Below, piece by piece: positions 43,479 to 50,459 of a DNA stretch of 50,459 nt. This DNA is from Bacteroidales bacterium UBA5342 (GTDB taxonomy: Bacteria > Bacteroidota > Bacteroidia > Bacteroidales > UBA5342). The notes beneath the pieces are model-generated. The model saw nothing but the letters and a program-made list of their open reading frames with translations. It had not been told where the DNA came from and made no database searches. Both the position numbers and the translations under genes were made by a program. Where the stretch lies: assembly GCA_002408065.1 (NCBI GenBank), contig DHQI01000128.1:52082-102540 (forward strand), given 5' to 3'. The first letter of the stretch is position 1. Each line of letters starts with the position of its first letter.

Positions 43479-44615
43479 CTAACGAACAACCCACTGATCA
43501 TCACTGAGGGAGGTGCTTTCGTCGTTTCGGGATAGTGTCTCAGCAAGTAAACGCTTTTCGACCTCCATAAACAACACTTCGCCTTCTAAAGTTGCTAAAA
43601 CCAGTTTTCCATTTTTCAATGCTAATGGTGTGGAAAAGATTTTTGCCCCAATATTCTTTTCCCCTATCAATGTCCCGTCAGGACTTATGAAGTATAAATT
43701 TTCATCAAAAGACGGCACTACTACAGTACCGTCGCAAAGCACAGCGGGCGAAGCTACCACTTTTTTTCCTGTCTTAATACGGTTATGCAGGCTTCCGTCC
43801 TGATTGAGTACATAAATATAGCCATCAAAACTACCAAACACTATTTTCCCCAAACTGGTTTCCACAGGCGAGGCATGTATCTTTCCTTTAGTTTTGAATT
43901 TAGCAACCGCCTCACCGCTTGACGACACAATATGCAAACATTGATCATAAGAGCCAACCGCTAAATTTCCCGAGCTCAATTCCAGGGGCTTAGAATGCAC
44001 AAACCAACCATCCGCCTTATATTTATTGATCAGGTTAAAATCTTCATCAAAATACAGCAACTTTTTGTTGTTACCTCCAATCACAATGTTACCGTTAGAA
44101 AGCACGATAGGCGATCCATGCATCAACTTACGGGTTTTGTACATTTTAGAAACCTTGCTAACAAAGTCATACATCACCACCTGCTTTTTATTTAAACCAA
44201 AAATAACGCGACCGTCCTTCAAATCTACTGCATTGGTGAAAATGCGCCCGTCTTGTTCTACTTTTTCCAAAATGTCCCCCTCTTCATTACACACATAAAG
44301 AAACTTATCGTAACATCCGATGGTTACTAAACTATCATTCAAGATATCAGGGGTAGCATGAATCCAACCGTCAGTGATATGTTCTTTGATTTTTTGCCCT
44401 TGATTATTAAAAAAAGTAAGAATGCGCTTATGGTTGCCTATAACCACAGTACCTGAAGGCATCTCGATAGGCGACGAATAATACTTTCCTCCCATATCGA
44501 AACTTTTAACCAAATGTAAATCGATCAACTCTGCCGGGTCATTAGCCCATACAACTTGAGCTGACACAAAGAGCATCAGCACCAAAGTATTTATCTTTGA
44601 CGTCACCTTCGACAT
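43479..44615 (-). CDS. Exported eight-repeat PQQ-like beta-propeller protein
   Basis: 378 residues with a signal peptide (KINTLVLMLFVSAQVVWA). Eight repeats of about 40 residues share (H/Y)xSPxxLxxGxxVxGxxDxxLYxxxxDG, e.g. YSSPIEMPSGTVVIGNHKR, HGSPIVLSNGNIVIGGNNKK, HASPVETSLGKIVFGSFDG and VASPAVLCDGTVVVPSFDE, so an eight-bladed propeller is expected. No quinoprotein catalytic residues are evident. The role is unknown and its place before argH looks unrelated by pathway. It is driven by one of the best promoters in the window. Confidence 0.88.
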   Translation of the reverse strand: MSKVTSKINTLVLMLFVSAQVVWANDPAELIDLHLVKSFDMGGKYYSSPIEMPSGTVVIGNHKRILTFFNNQGQKIKEHITDGWIHATPDILNDSLVTIGCYDKFLYVCNEEGDILEKVEQDGRIFTNAVDLKDGRVIFGLNKKQVVMYDFVSKVSKMYKTRKLMHGSPIVLSNGNIVIGGNNKKLLYFDEDFNLINKYKADGWFVHSKPLELSSGNLAVGSYDQCLHIVSSSGEAVAKFKTKGKIHASPVETSLGKIVFGSFDGYIYVLNQDGSLHNRIKTGKKVVASPAVLCDGTVVVPSFDENLYFISPDGTLIGEKNIGAKIFSTPLALKNGKLVLATLEGEVLFMEVEKRLLAETLSRNDESTSLSDDQWVVR

Positions 44616-44644
44616 TGTTTCTTACTATTTTGGTTTTGGGAGGC

Positions 44645-44675
44645 CAAATTTACTGCTTTTTAATAGATTGGCAAA
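44645..44675 (-). promoter_or_regulatory. Consensus promoter TTTG-N19-TAAATTTG
   Basis: Minus strand: TTTG at 44672-44675, exactly 19 bases, TAAATTTG at 44645-44652. Predicted leader about 25 bases to the propeller gene ATG at 44615. Confidence 0.8.
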
Positions 44676-44798
44676 CACTATTTTTTATATAATCAGGACT
44701 TTTAACAACGAATGTTGAATTTTGTAATAAAAGGCATCATTTTTGATGAAGAGACGCCGGACAAGAAATTTTGTTTAATCCGAACGCGGGTTTTTAGT

Positions 44799-44806
44799 TA
44801 TCTTTG
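44799..44806 (+). promoter_or_regulatory. -7 box of the S41 protease gene
   Basis: TATCTTTG, about 33 bases before the ATG. The -33 region has TTTAAT nearby but no match at exactly 19 bases. Confidence 0.55.
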
Positions 44807-44838
44807 CAATTCTATAAATATTTGAAATCAACGAATAA

Positions 44839-46500
44839 ATGAAATTTAATAAACAGCGCACCTTTATACTTACCGTTTTTCTGGGTTTAGCAGTCGTTTT
44901 TTCTTTTGCCTTCGACAAGGACAAGAAAGACTTTGAAATGAGCAAAGGTCTGGATCTGTATTATTCAGTACTCCGCGAATTGAATATGTTTTACGTAGAC
45001 ACCATTCAACCCGAAAAACTCATCAAAGCCAGCATTGATGCTATGCTCGAAGAGCTTGACCCTTACACCACTTACATTCCGGAAACGGATATGCAAGATT
45101 TTAAATTTAGCACCACTGGTGAATATGGCGGCATAGGGGCACTCATAGCTCAGCGCGACAATTATGTAATTATTTCGGACCCGTATGAAGGCAACCCAGC
45201 ACAAAAATCGGGATTAAAAGCCGGTGATAAACTAGTAAAAGCCAATGGTGAAGATCTTAAAAATAAAAAAGTAAGCGATGTCAGCGACATCCTAAAAGGA
45301 ACACCGGGTACCAAGCTGAATCTTAGTGTAGAGCGCTATGGCAACAGCAAGCTAATAGACATTGAGATAGAACGAGAAAAAATTGTGATCAGCCCTGTAC
45401 CCGTCTTTCAAATGCTAAGCGATAAAGTGGGCTACATCCGCCTGACAAGCTTTACCGATAAAGCCAGCAAAGAGATGATGAATGCCGTTCTATATCTTAA
45501 AAACGAAGGTGCAGAATCATTAATCCTCGACCTGAGATCTAACCCGGGAGGTATCCTTGGCGAAGCCAACAAAATCGTCAATATGTTTGTACCTAAAGGG
45601 CAAACCGTGGTTTTCACCAAAGGAAAAGTAAGCCAGTGGGACAAGGTTTATAAAGCTACACAAGAACCTATTGACACAACTATGCCATTAGCTGTTTTGG
45701 TCAACAGTGAATCGGCTTCTGCTTCAGAAATAGTGTCTGGTGCATTGCAGGATTTGGATCGTGCCGTAATACTTGGCCGCCGCACTTTTGGAAAAGGTTT
45801 GGTACAAGCCACACGTCCTATCGGTTACAACTCTCAAATCAAATTAACTTCGGCTAAATATTATATCCCTAGCGGACGGTGCATTCAGGCGCTTGACTAT
45901 AGCCATCGTAACGAGGATGGTAGTGTGGGCAAGATTCCTGACACACTGATTTCTGAATTTAAAACCAAACATGGGCGCACCGTAAAAGATGGCGGAGGCA
46001 TAGTACCCGATGTACAATACGACTACAGCAAACCGGGTAATATCACCATAGCGCTCATGCGCGACTATATTGTATTTGACTATGCAACAAAATATTACAC
46101 AGAACACCCTGAAATAAGCAGTATCGAAGAATTCACTTTTTCTGAAGCTGATTATGATCACTTTAAAGCTTATGTGGCCGACAAAGAGTTCTCCTATGAA
46201 ACCCACAGCGAGGATGCACTGAAAGAACTGCAAAAAATGGCTAAACTGGAAAGCTACGAAGACTTAATAGCCGATGAAATAGCAACTCTGGAAGAAAAAT
46301 TAAAACACGACGTAAGCAGAGATCTTGATGTCTTCGAAAAAGAAATTACCGAACTGTTACGCATAGAAATAGCTAAACGCTACTTCTATCAAAAAGGTGG
46401 TTATCTGGAGTCTTTAAAAGACGATAAATGGGTAAATCAAGCTGTTGAATTATTAAATTCGGAAGAATACAATAGCTTATTAACAGCATCGGTTAAATAA
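44839..46500 (+). CDS. S41 family C-terminal processing protease
   Basis: 553 residues with a membrane/signal segment (FILTVFLGLAVVFSFAF). A PDZ domain lies near residues 90-190 (GIGALIAQRDNYVIISDPYEGNPAQKSGLKAGDKL), then the tail-specific protease core: YIRLTSFTDKASKEM, LILDLRSNPGGILGEAN, the nucleophile in LVNSESASASEIVSGALQD and the Lys in GRRTFGKGLVQ. Cleaves C-terminal tails of proteins in the periplasm. The C-terminal 130 residues are an acidic helical extension usual in Bacteroidota homologues. Own promoter. Confidence 0.95.
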   Translation: MKFNKQRTFILTVFLGLAVVFSFAFDKDKKDFEMSKGLDLYYSVLRELNMFYVDTIQPEKLIKASIDAMLEELDPYTTYIPETDMQDFKFSTTGEYGGIGALIAQRDNYVIISDPYEGNPAQKSGLKAGDKLVKANGEDLKNKKVSDVSDILKGTPGTKLNLSVERYGNSKLIDIEIEREKIVISPVPVFQMLSDKVGYIRLTSFTDKASKEMMNAVLYLKNEGAESLILDLRSNPGGILGEANKIVNMFVPKGQTVVFTKGKVSQWDKVYKATQEPIDTTMPLAVLVNSESASASEIVSGALQDLDRAVILGRRTFGKGLVQATRPIGYNSQIKLTSAKYYIPSGRCIQALDYSHRNEDGSVGKIPDTLISEFKTKHGRTVKDGGGIVPDVQYDYSKPGNITIALMRDYIVFDYATKYYTEHPEISSIEEFTFSEADYDHFKAYVADKEFSYETHSEDALKELQKMAKLESYEDLIADEIATLEEKLKHDVSRDLDVFEKEITELLRIEIAKRYFYQKGGYLESLKDDKWVNQAVELLNSEEYNSLLTASVK

Positions 46501-46550
46501 ACTTATCATAACAAATCTCAATAACAGATTAATTTGAGACATTACCGAAA

Positions 46551-46585
46551 AAGAGCCTAAGCAAGAGCCTCTTAATTATTTTTAA
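46551..46585 (+). terminator. Possible weak terminator after the S41 protease gene
   Basis: AAGAG (46551-46555) can pair with CTCTT (46569-46573), with interrupted inner pairing, followed by AATTATTTTT. Confidence 0.35.
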
Positions 46586-46604
46586 AATTTGTAAAATTTA
46601 AATT

Positions 46605-47873
46605 ATGGCAAATATAAAATCGGTTCCTTTTACCAAGGAACGCATCACAGAAATCATCGAAAAGTATCCCACGCCTTTTCACATTTACGACGAAGAGGCT
46701 ATGATGCATTACGCGCAGTATTTCATCAATAGTTTTGATTGGAACGAAGGTTTCAAACAATACTACGCTATCAAGGCTTGTCCGAATCCCTACATTATGA
46801 AACTATTGCGCGAGCAAGGAATGGGAATAGACTGTAGCTCAATGGCCGAACTTGTATTGGCTGAAAAAATAGGCATGCGCGGAGAAGAAATTATGTTTAC
46901 GTCTAACAACACGCCTGACGAAGAATTTAAAAAGGCGGTAGAACTAGGCGCCATCATCAATCTGGATGACATCAAGCACATTGCAACCCTGGAACGTGCA
47001 GCCGGCCTTCCAGAGATGGTATGCTTCCGCTACAATCCCGGAGCTTTAAAAGGCGGAAACATCATCATTGGTAATCCGGAAGATTCCAAGTATGGCTTTA
47101 CCCGTGAGCAATTAATTGAGGGATACACTATATTGAAAGAAAAAGGCGTCAAACGCTTCGGCCTACACACCATGGTGGCATCCAACGAGTTGGATAACGA
47201 TTATTTTGTAGAAACGGCAGAAATCATTTTCGATGTGGTAGCAGAAGTTAAAGAAAAACTGGATATCGATATCGAGTTTGCCAATATGGGAGGAGGCATT
47301 GGCATACCATACAAGAGCGAGCACAAGCCAGTAGACCTGGAAAAAGTAAGTGCCGGTATCAAAGCCAAATACGAAGAAATGATTCTAAATAAAGACTTAA
47401 AGCCGATGAAGATTTTCTTTGAGTCAGGACGCGCTATTACCGGGCCTTACGGTTATTTGGTCACCAAAGTGCGGCACATCAAAGAAACGTACAAAAAATA
47501 CATCGGTGTAGATGCCACTATGGCCAATCTGATGCGCCCGGCACTATATGGAGCCTACCATCATATTACGGTTATGGGAAAAGAGGACCAGCCACACAAT
47601 CAACTTTACGACGTAGCCGGTTCTTTGTGCGAAAACAACGACAAATTCGCTATCAACCGACTAATGCCTAGCGATGTAGAACCCGGGGATATTATCGTGA
47701 TTCATGATACCGGTGCACACGGCCACGCTATGGGATTCCAATACAATGGAAAATTACGCTCGGCAGAACTGCTTTTACGTCCCGATGGTAGTGTGAAAGA
47801 AATTCGCCGTGCGGAAACGTTGGATGATTTTTATGCAACTATTGATTTTGATGGTGTAGAGGATTTTGATTAA
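46605..47873 (+). CDS. lysA: Diaminopimelate decarboxylase-type PLP enzyme
   Basis: 422 residues, fold III PLP decarboxylase. The PLP lysine is in FKQYYAIKACPNPYIM, the glycine-rich phosphate loop in NMGGGIGIPY, and further motifs are ESGRAITGPYGYLVTKV and IIVIHDTGAHGHAMGFQYNGK. GSLCENNDKFA holds the Cys of the DapDC family. Makes lysine from meso-DAP. A related decarboxylase for another amino acid cannot be excluded, since the region around CENNDK is somewhat off the standard C-E-S-x-D form. Confidence 0.88.
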   Translation: MANIKSVPFTKERITEIIEKYPTPFHIYDEEAMMHYAQYFINSFDWNEGFKQYYAIKACPNPYIMKLLREQGMGIDCSSMAELVLAEKIGMRGEEIMFTSNNTPDEEFKKAVELGAIINLDDIKHIATLERAAGLPEMVCFRYNPGALKGGNIIIGNPEDSKYGFTREQLIEGYTILKEKGVKRFGLHTMVASNELDNDYFVETAEIIFDVVAEVKEKLDIDIEFANMGGGIGIPYKSEHKPVDLEKVSAGIKAKYEEMILNKDLKPMKIFFESGRAITGPYGYLVTKVRHIKETYKKYIGVDATMANLMRPALYGAYHHITVMGKEDQPHNQLYDVAGSLCENNDKFAINRLMPSDVEPGDIIVIHDTGAHGHAMGFQYNGKLRSAELLLRPDGSVKEIRRAETLDDFYATIDFDGVEDFD

Positions 47874-47947
47874 TGAAGAAATCACCAATTCTTGTTCATC
47901 ACTTAAAATTTCATCCTTGAATTTTGATCGAATAAAACTAGTAAATA

Positions 47948-47990
47948 AAAAATGGCGGAGCTGATATTCAACTCCGCCATTTTTATTTCA
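47948..47990. terminator. Bidirectional intrinsic terminator
   Basis: AAAAATGGCGGAG (47948-47960) and CTCCGCCATTTTT (47972-47984) form a perfect 13-base stem with an 11-base loop and T-runs on both strands. It ends lysA on the plus strand and the peroxiredoxin gene on the minus strand. Confidence 0.93.
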
Positions 47991-48003
47991 GATCAGCTTA
48001 ATA

Positions 48004-48717
48004 CTACTTCTTAAGCACCTTATCTAATACTAAGTCTTTGTCCAGTTTCTTGGTACAGAAGAACCAATCTTTACAATCGATTTCGCTATCCTCCATACGG
48101 TCTTTTGCGGTACCACAAGAACCTGCAGGGCCAATGATTACATCGTCACCCGGACGCCAATCGGCTGGTGTAGCTACCCCAAATTCATCGGCTGTTTGCA
48201 TAGCAATAAGGGCACGGTAAAGCTCGTCAAAATTACGTCCCAAGCTCAGTGGGTAGTAGATCATAGAACGAACGATACCCTTAGGGTCAATAAAGAATAC
48301 GGCACGAACCGCTTTGGTAGTATCCTCATTAGGCTGAATCATACCATACTTTTTAGCCACATTCATCGTGATATCTTCAATCAAAGGGAAAGTCACTTCC
48401 ACATCTTTCATCCCTTTATACTCAATTTTTTCTTTGATAGTACGCAACCAGGCTATGTGGCTGTAAAGTCCGTCTACCGACAAACCCACCAAATCACAAT
48501 TAGCCTCTTTAAACTGATCTTGCATGCTGGCAAAGGTCATAAATTCTGAGGTACACACAGGCGTAAAATCGGCCGGGTGACTAAACAGAATAACCCACTT
48601 GCCTTCGTAATCTTTCGGGAAATTAATTTCACCTTGAGTAGTTACAGCTGTAAACTCCGGTGCAGGGTCTCCAATACGTGGTAAACTCACTACTTCTTGT
48701 ACTTGATTTTCTTCCAT
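48004..48717 (-). CDS. Prx6-type peroxiredoxin
   Basis: Reduces H2O2 and organic peroxides in the cytoplasm. 237 residues. The peroxidatic Cys55 is in LFSHPADFTPVCTSEF, and the Arg pair site is VRAVFFIDPKG. The long C-terminal domain (GDDVIIGPAGSCGTAKDRM, DSEIDCKDWFFCTKKLD) has three more cysteines, as in archaeal and thermophile Prx6 enzymes where one acts as a resolving residue. Lies directly downstream of perR, separated by a heptad array; no TAnnTTTG box is visible between them, so co-transcription from the perR promoter is likely. Confidence 0.94.
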   Translation of the reverse strand: MEENQVQEVVSLPRIGDPAPEFTAVTTQGEINFPKDYEGKWVILFSHPADFTPVCTSEFMTFASMQDQFKEANCDLVGLSVDGLYSHIAWLRTIKEKIEYKGMKDVEVTFPLIEDITMNVAKKYGMIQPNEDTTKAVRAVFFIDPKGIVRSMIYYPLSLGRNFDELYRALIAMQTADEFGVATPADWRPGDDVIIGPAGSCGTAKDRMEDSEIDCKDWFFCTKKLDKDLVLDKVLKK

Positions 48718-48749
48718 TTTTTTTTAATTTTATGTGTTGATGTTAATTA

Positions 48750-48805
48750 TTGAAATTTGAAATTCGAAATTTGAAATTTGAAATTTGATGATTGAAATTT
48801 GAATT
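48750..48805 (+). repeat. Eight-unit heptad array (TTGAAAT)n between perR and the peroxiredoxin gene
   Basis: Units TTGAAAT, TTGAAAT, TCGAAAT, TTGAAAT, TTGAAAT, TTGATGA, TTGAAAT, TTGAATT at an exact 7-base period. Located in the 111-base gap between co-directional perR and prx genes. Confidence 0.95.
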
Positions 48806-48828
48806 CTGTTTTTTGTGTTTTGACTTTC

Positions 48829-49284
48829 TTACACTTGACACTCTGTAAAAGTTCCTCTAATCTGCAACACCACATCTTCTATCTCAAATCCTTCTTTTAA
48901 TTTTTTATTCTTAAAGTAAGCCTTTAATATTGCGTCCAATTCTTTGTCCTCATAATCTTCTATCATATCGCATTCCGAGCAATACAAATGGTGATGCACC
49001 CCTAAATTGCCATCATACCGTAGAATATCACGGTCTGTTTTCACCCTTTTTATCAACTCTTTATCGACCAGAGTTTCGAGCACTTTATAAAGCGTTCCTT
49101 TCGACATTCCAAGGAAGGATCTATCCAACTCCACCAAAACCTGTTCAGCTGTTGGATGATTTCCCAGCTCTAAAATGGCTTTTAACACAGCAATACGTTG
49201 TGGCGTTACTTTTAAATTCTTCTCTGAAATCATCGTTCTCAATGTATCATTAGAAAAAATCATTGTCTCTTTATTGCGAATCAT
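48829..49284 (-). CDS. perR: Fur-family peroxide regulator (PerR-like)
   Basis: 151 residues. Winged-helix N-terminal half: KVTPQRIAVLKAILELGNHPTAEQVLVEL and GTLYKVLETLVDKELIKRV. The regulatory metal site follows: RYDGNLGVHHHLYCSECDMIEDYED. The placement before a peroxiredoxin gene makes PerR more likely than Fur. Only the first structural-zinc CxxC (CSEC) is intact; the C-terminal pair usually written GxCxxC reads GTFTEC, losing one Cys. An ATG at 49263 is an alternative start. Divergent from the CLC gene, with a minus-strand TAATTTTG box at 49303-49310. Confidence 0.9.
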   Translation of the reverse strand: MIRNKETMIFSNDTLRTMISEKNLKVTPQRIAVLKAILELGNHPTAEQVLVELDRSFLGMSKGTLYKVLETLVDKELIKRVKTDRDILRYDGNLGVHHHLYCSECDMIEDYEDKELDAILKAYFKNKKLKEGFEIEDVVLQIRGTFTECQV

Positions 49285-49302
49285 TCGCTTTTAAGAACAA
49301 AT

Positions 49303-49310
49303 CAAAATTA
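49303..49310 (-). promoter_or_regulatory. -7 box of perR
   Basis: TAATTTTG on the minus strand, with TTTC (one mismatch from TTTG) 19 bases upstream. About 20 bases before the ATG. No clear PerR/Fur box is seen. Confidence 0.5.
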
Positions 49311-49352
49311 AAAAGGTTCACATAATTCTGAAAAAAAATAAAAAAAATTGAT

Positions 49353-49383
49353 TTTGTTTGTTCACACAGGTCACTTACTTTTG
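49353..49383 (+). promoter_or_regulatory. Consensus promoter TTTG-N19-TACTTTTG of the CLC gene
   Basis: TTTG at 49353-49356, exactly 19 bases, TACTTTTG at 49376-49383. Predicted leader about 20 bases; no riboswitch can fit in it. Confidence 0.8.
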
Positions 49384-49408
49384 CAAACTCTTATTGCAAC
49401 GAGGATTA

Positions 49409-50459
49409 TGCTCAACACCTTAAAACAAGTCAGACAACGATTTATTGCACACCAACCGACATTGGTCACCCTGGTAGAATGGACTTTTATTTCTGTCTTG
49501 GTAGCTATATGTGTAGGGCTAAGTAGTGCTCTTTTCTTACATGCGCTGCATTGGGTAACGGATTATCGCGAAGAGCACTTTCGCATCATCTACCTCCTCC
49601 CTTTCGCTGGTATTCTTATAGGTTACTCCTTTTTCCGCTGGGGCAAAGAGATTGAAAGTGGCAACAACCTTATCATCGACAATATCCATGAACCTAAAAA
49701 AGTCATTCCCTTCCGGATGGCTCCCTTTATCCTTTTAGGCACAGTAATCACACATCTTTTCGGTGGTTCCGCAGGACGCGAAGGCACTGCCATACAGATG
49801 GGCGGCGCTATTGCCGATCAGTTTACTAAGCTTTTTAGACTCACGAAACAAAACCGCAAGATTATTTTGATAGCGGGTATGAGTGCCGGATTTGGATCGG
49901 TATTCGGCACCCCCTTTGCCGGGGCTGTTTTTGGACTGGAAGTGTATAGCTTAGGCAAAATAAAATATGACGCCATCTTCCCAGCTTTTATAGCCTCTAT
50001 TGTGGCCGATTATGTGGCCCGTTTAGCCTTGGTTCATCACTCACACTACACCTTGGGCATCGTTCCGGATATCGATTTCCAACTGACAGGTTTTAGTATT
50101 ATAGCCGGTATTGCCTTTGGTCTTACCGCCCTGCTTTTTGCAAAAAGCACACAGCATATCAACCTTTTTTCAAAAAAACATATCAAGAAGGCCTGGTTGC
50201 GCCCCTTCTTCGGTGCCTTTATCATAATAGGAGCCACCTTACTTCTGGGAACTGATAAATATCTGGGACTAGGCATTCCCTCTATTGTAGCGTCTTTCGA
50301 AACTCAACAGATGCCTTGGGTCTTTTTCTTTAAACTACTGTTTACTGCTGCAACACTGGGTTTTGGTTTCAAAGGAGGCGAAGTCACCCCCTTATTCTTT
50401 ATCGGAGCAGCCTTGGGTAGTGCCTTATCCTTTGTACTTCGGGAAGACTTTACCATGTA
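49409..50459 (+). CDS. CLC-family anion transporter, C-terminus cut by window edge
   Basis: 350 codons from MLNTLKQVRQRFIAHQ to the window end; full CLC proteins are about 420-450 residues. Membrane helices are clear. The anion path motifs read ESGNNLIIDNIHEPKKV near residue 85 and GGSAGREGTAIQMGGAIADQF near 120, with the gating Glu in GREGT. Standard Cl-/H+ exchangers have GSGIP and GREGP; the GNN and GREGTA(I/V)QMG forms are those of the fluoride/proton exchangers (CLC-F), so fluoride export is the likely job, pending a full alignment. FKGGEVTPLFFIGAALG is the last conserved motif seen. Divergent from perR; no fluoride riboswitch is recognisable upstream. Confidence 0.88.

Noticed and set aside
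46516..46539. Terminator TCTCAA/TTGAGA after the S41 gene
   Set aside because: A 6-base inverted repeat exists but no T-run follows it.
49285..49408. Fluoride riboswitch before the CLC gene
   Set aside because: The predicted leader is about 20 bases and the conserved riboswitch core is not visible.

Overview
The window is chromosomal DNA from a member of the Bacteroidota, most likely a marine or anaerobic Bacteroidales/Marinilabiliales-type organism; the exact genus cannot be read from the sequence. The pointers are: a PorZ-type type IX secretion protein with a C-terminal sorting domain, DUF4290 and DUF4294 proteins that are typical of the phylum, a purM-prfA-pyrF block, a TPR-transmembrane-HTH regulator, almost no Shine-Dalgarno sequences, and many promoters of the Bacteroidota form TTTG-N19-TAnnTTTG. 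Both ends of the window cut genes: carB loses its C-terminus on the left and a CLC transporter loses its C-terminus on the right. I see no rRNA, tRNA, CRISPR array, prophage or insertion sequence.

Layout. 1-7.3 kb (minus strand): carB, a candidate structured small RNA, a TPR/HTH regulator and a pyrophosphate-driven ion pump (hppA). 7.4-11.0 kb (minus): an apparent operon sufE, DUF59 protein, skp/ompH, murI, S66 carboxypeptidase, yraN, mixing Fe-S assembly with envelope functions. 11.2-13.1 kb (plus): DUF4290 gene and murA. 13.1-21.9 kb (minus): HAD protein, small membrane protein, secreted C1 peptidase, nhaA, GT9 glycosyltransferase, polyprenyl synthase, pyrF, prfA, purM. 22.2-25.3 kb (minus): MazG-like, DUF4294 and 7TM-HD phosphohydrolase. 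25.4-29.4 kb: an AraC regulator divergent from a nitroreductase, SDR and radical SAM cluster. 29.5-31 kb (minus): a FecCD permease and a small helical protein. 31.2-41.4 kb (plus): recG, a polytopic membrane protein, DUF349 protein, acyltransferase, GT2, rdgB, porZ. 41.4-44.6 kb (minus): eight-repeat propeller protein, argH and a LutA-like protein. 44.8-47.9 kb (plus): S41 protease and lysA-type decarboxylase. 48.0-50.5 kb: peroxiredoxin and PerR (minus) divergent from a CLC-family transporter.

The genes are mostly housekeeping: envelope building (murA, murI, LpxL-like acyltransferase, GT9, GT2, skp, porZ), nucleotide synthesis and clean-up (carB, purM, pyrF, rdgB, MazG-like), ion and pH balance (hppA, nhaA, CLC), and peroxide defence (perR with a 1-Cys peroxiredoxin).

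The most unusual content is between genes. Several gaps between co-directional genes hold degenerate tandem arrays whose unit sequence differs from locus to locus but whose period is held at 7 (or 8) bases: 9608-9670, 13510-13541, 20583-20667, 27611-27638 and 48750-48805. Two intergenic regions look like self-contained small-RNA units with promoter and terminator (about 2988-3167 minus and 31014-31142 plus). Three genes (the TPR regulator, the FecCD permease and recG) have their -7 promoter box so close to the ATG that their mRNAs should be leaderless or nearly so. MurA carries Asp in place of the fosfomycin-reactive Cys.
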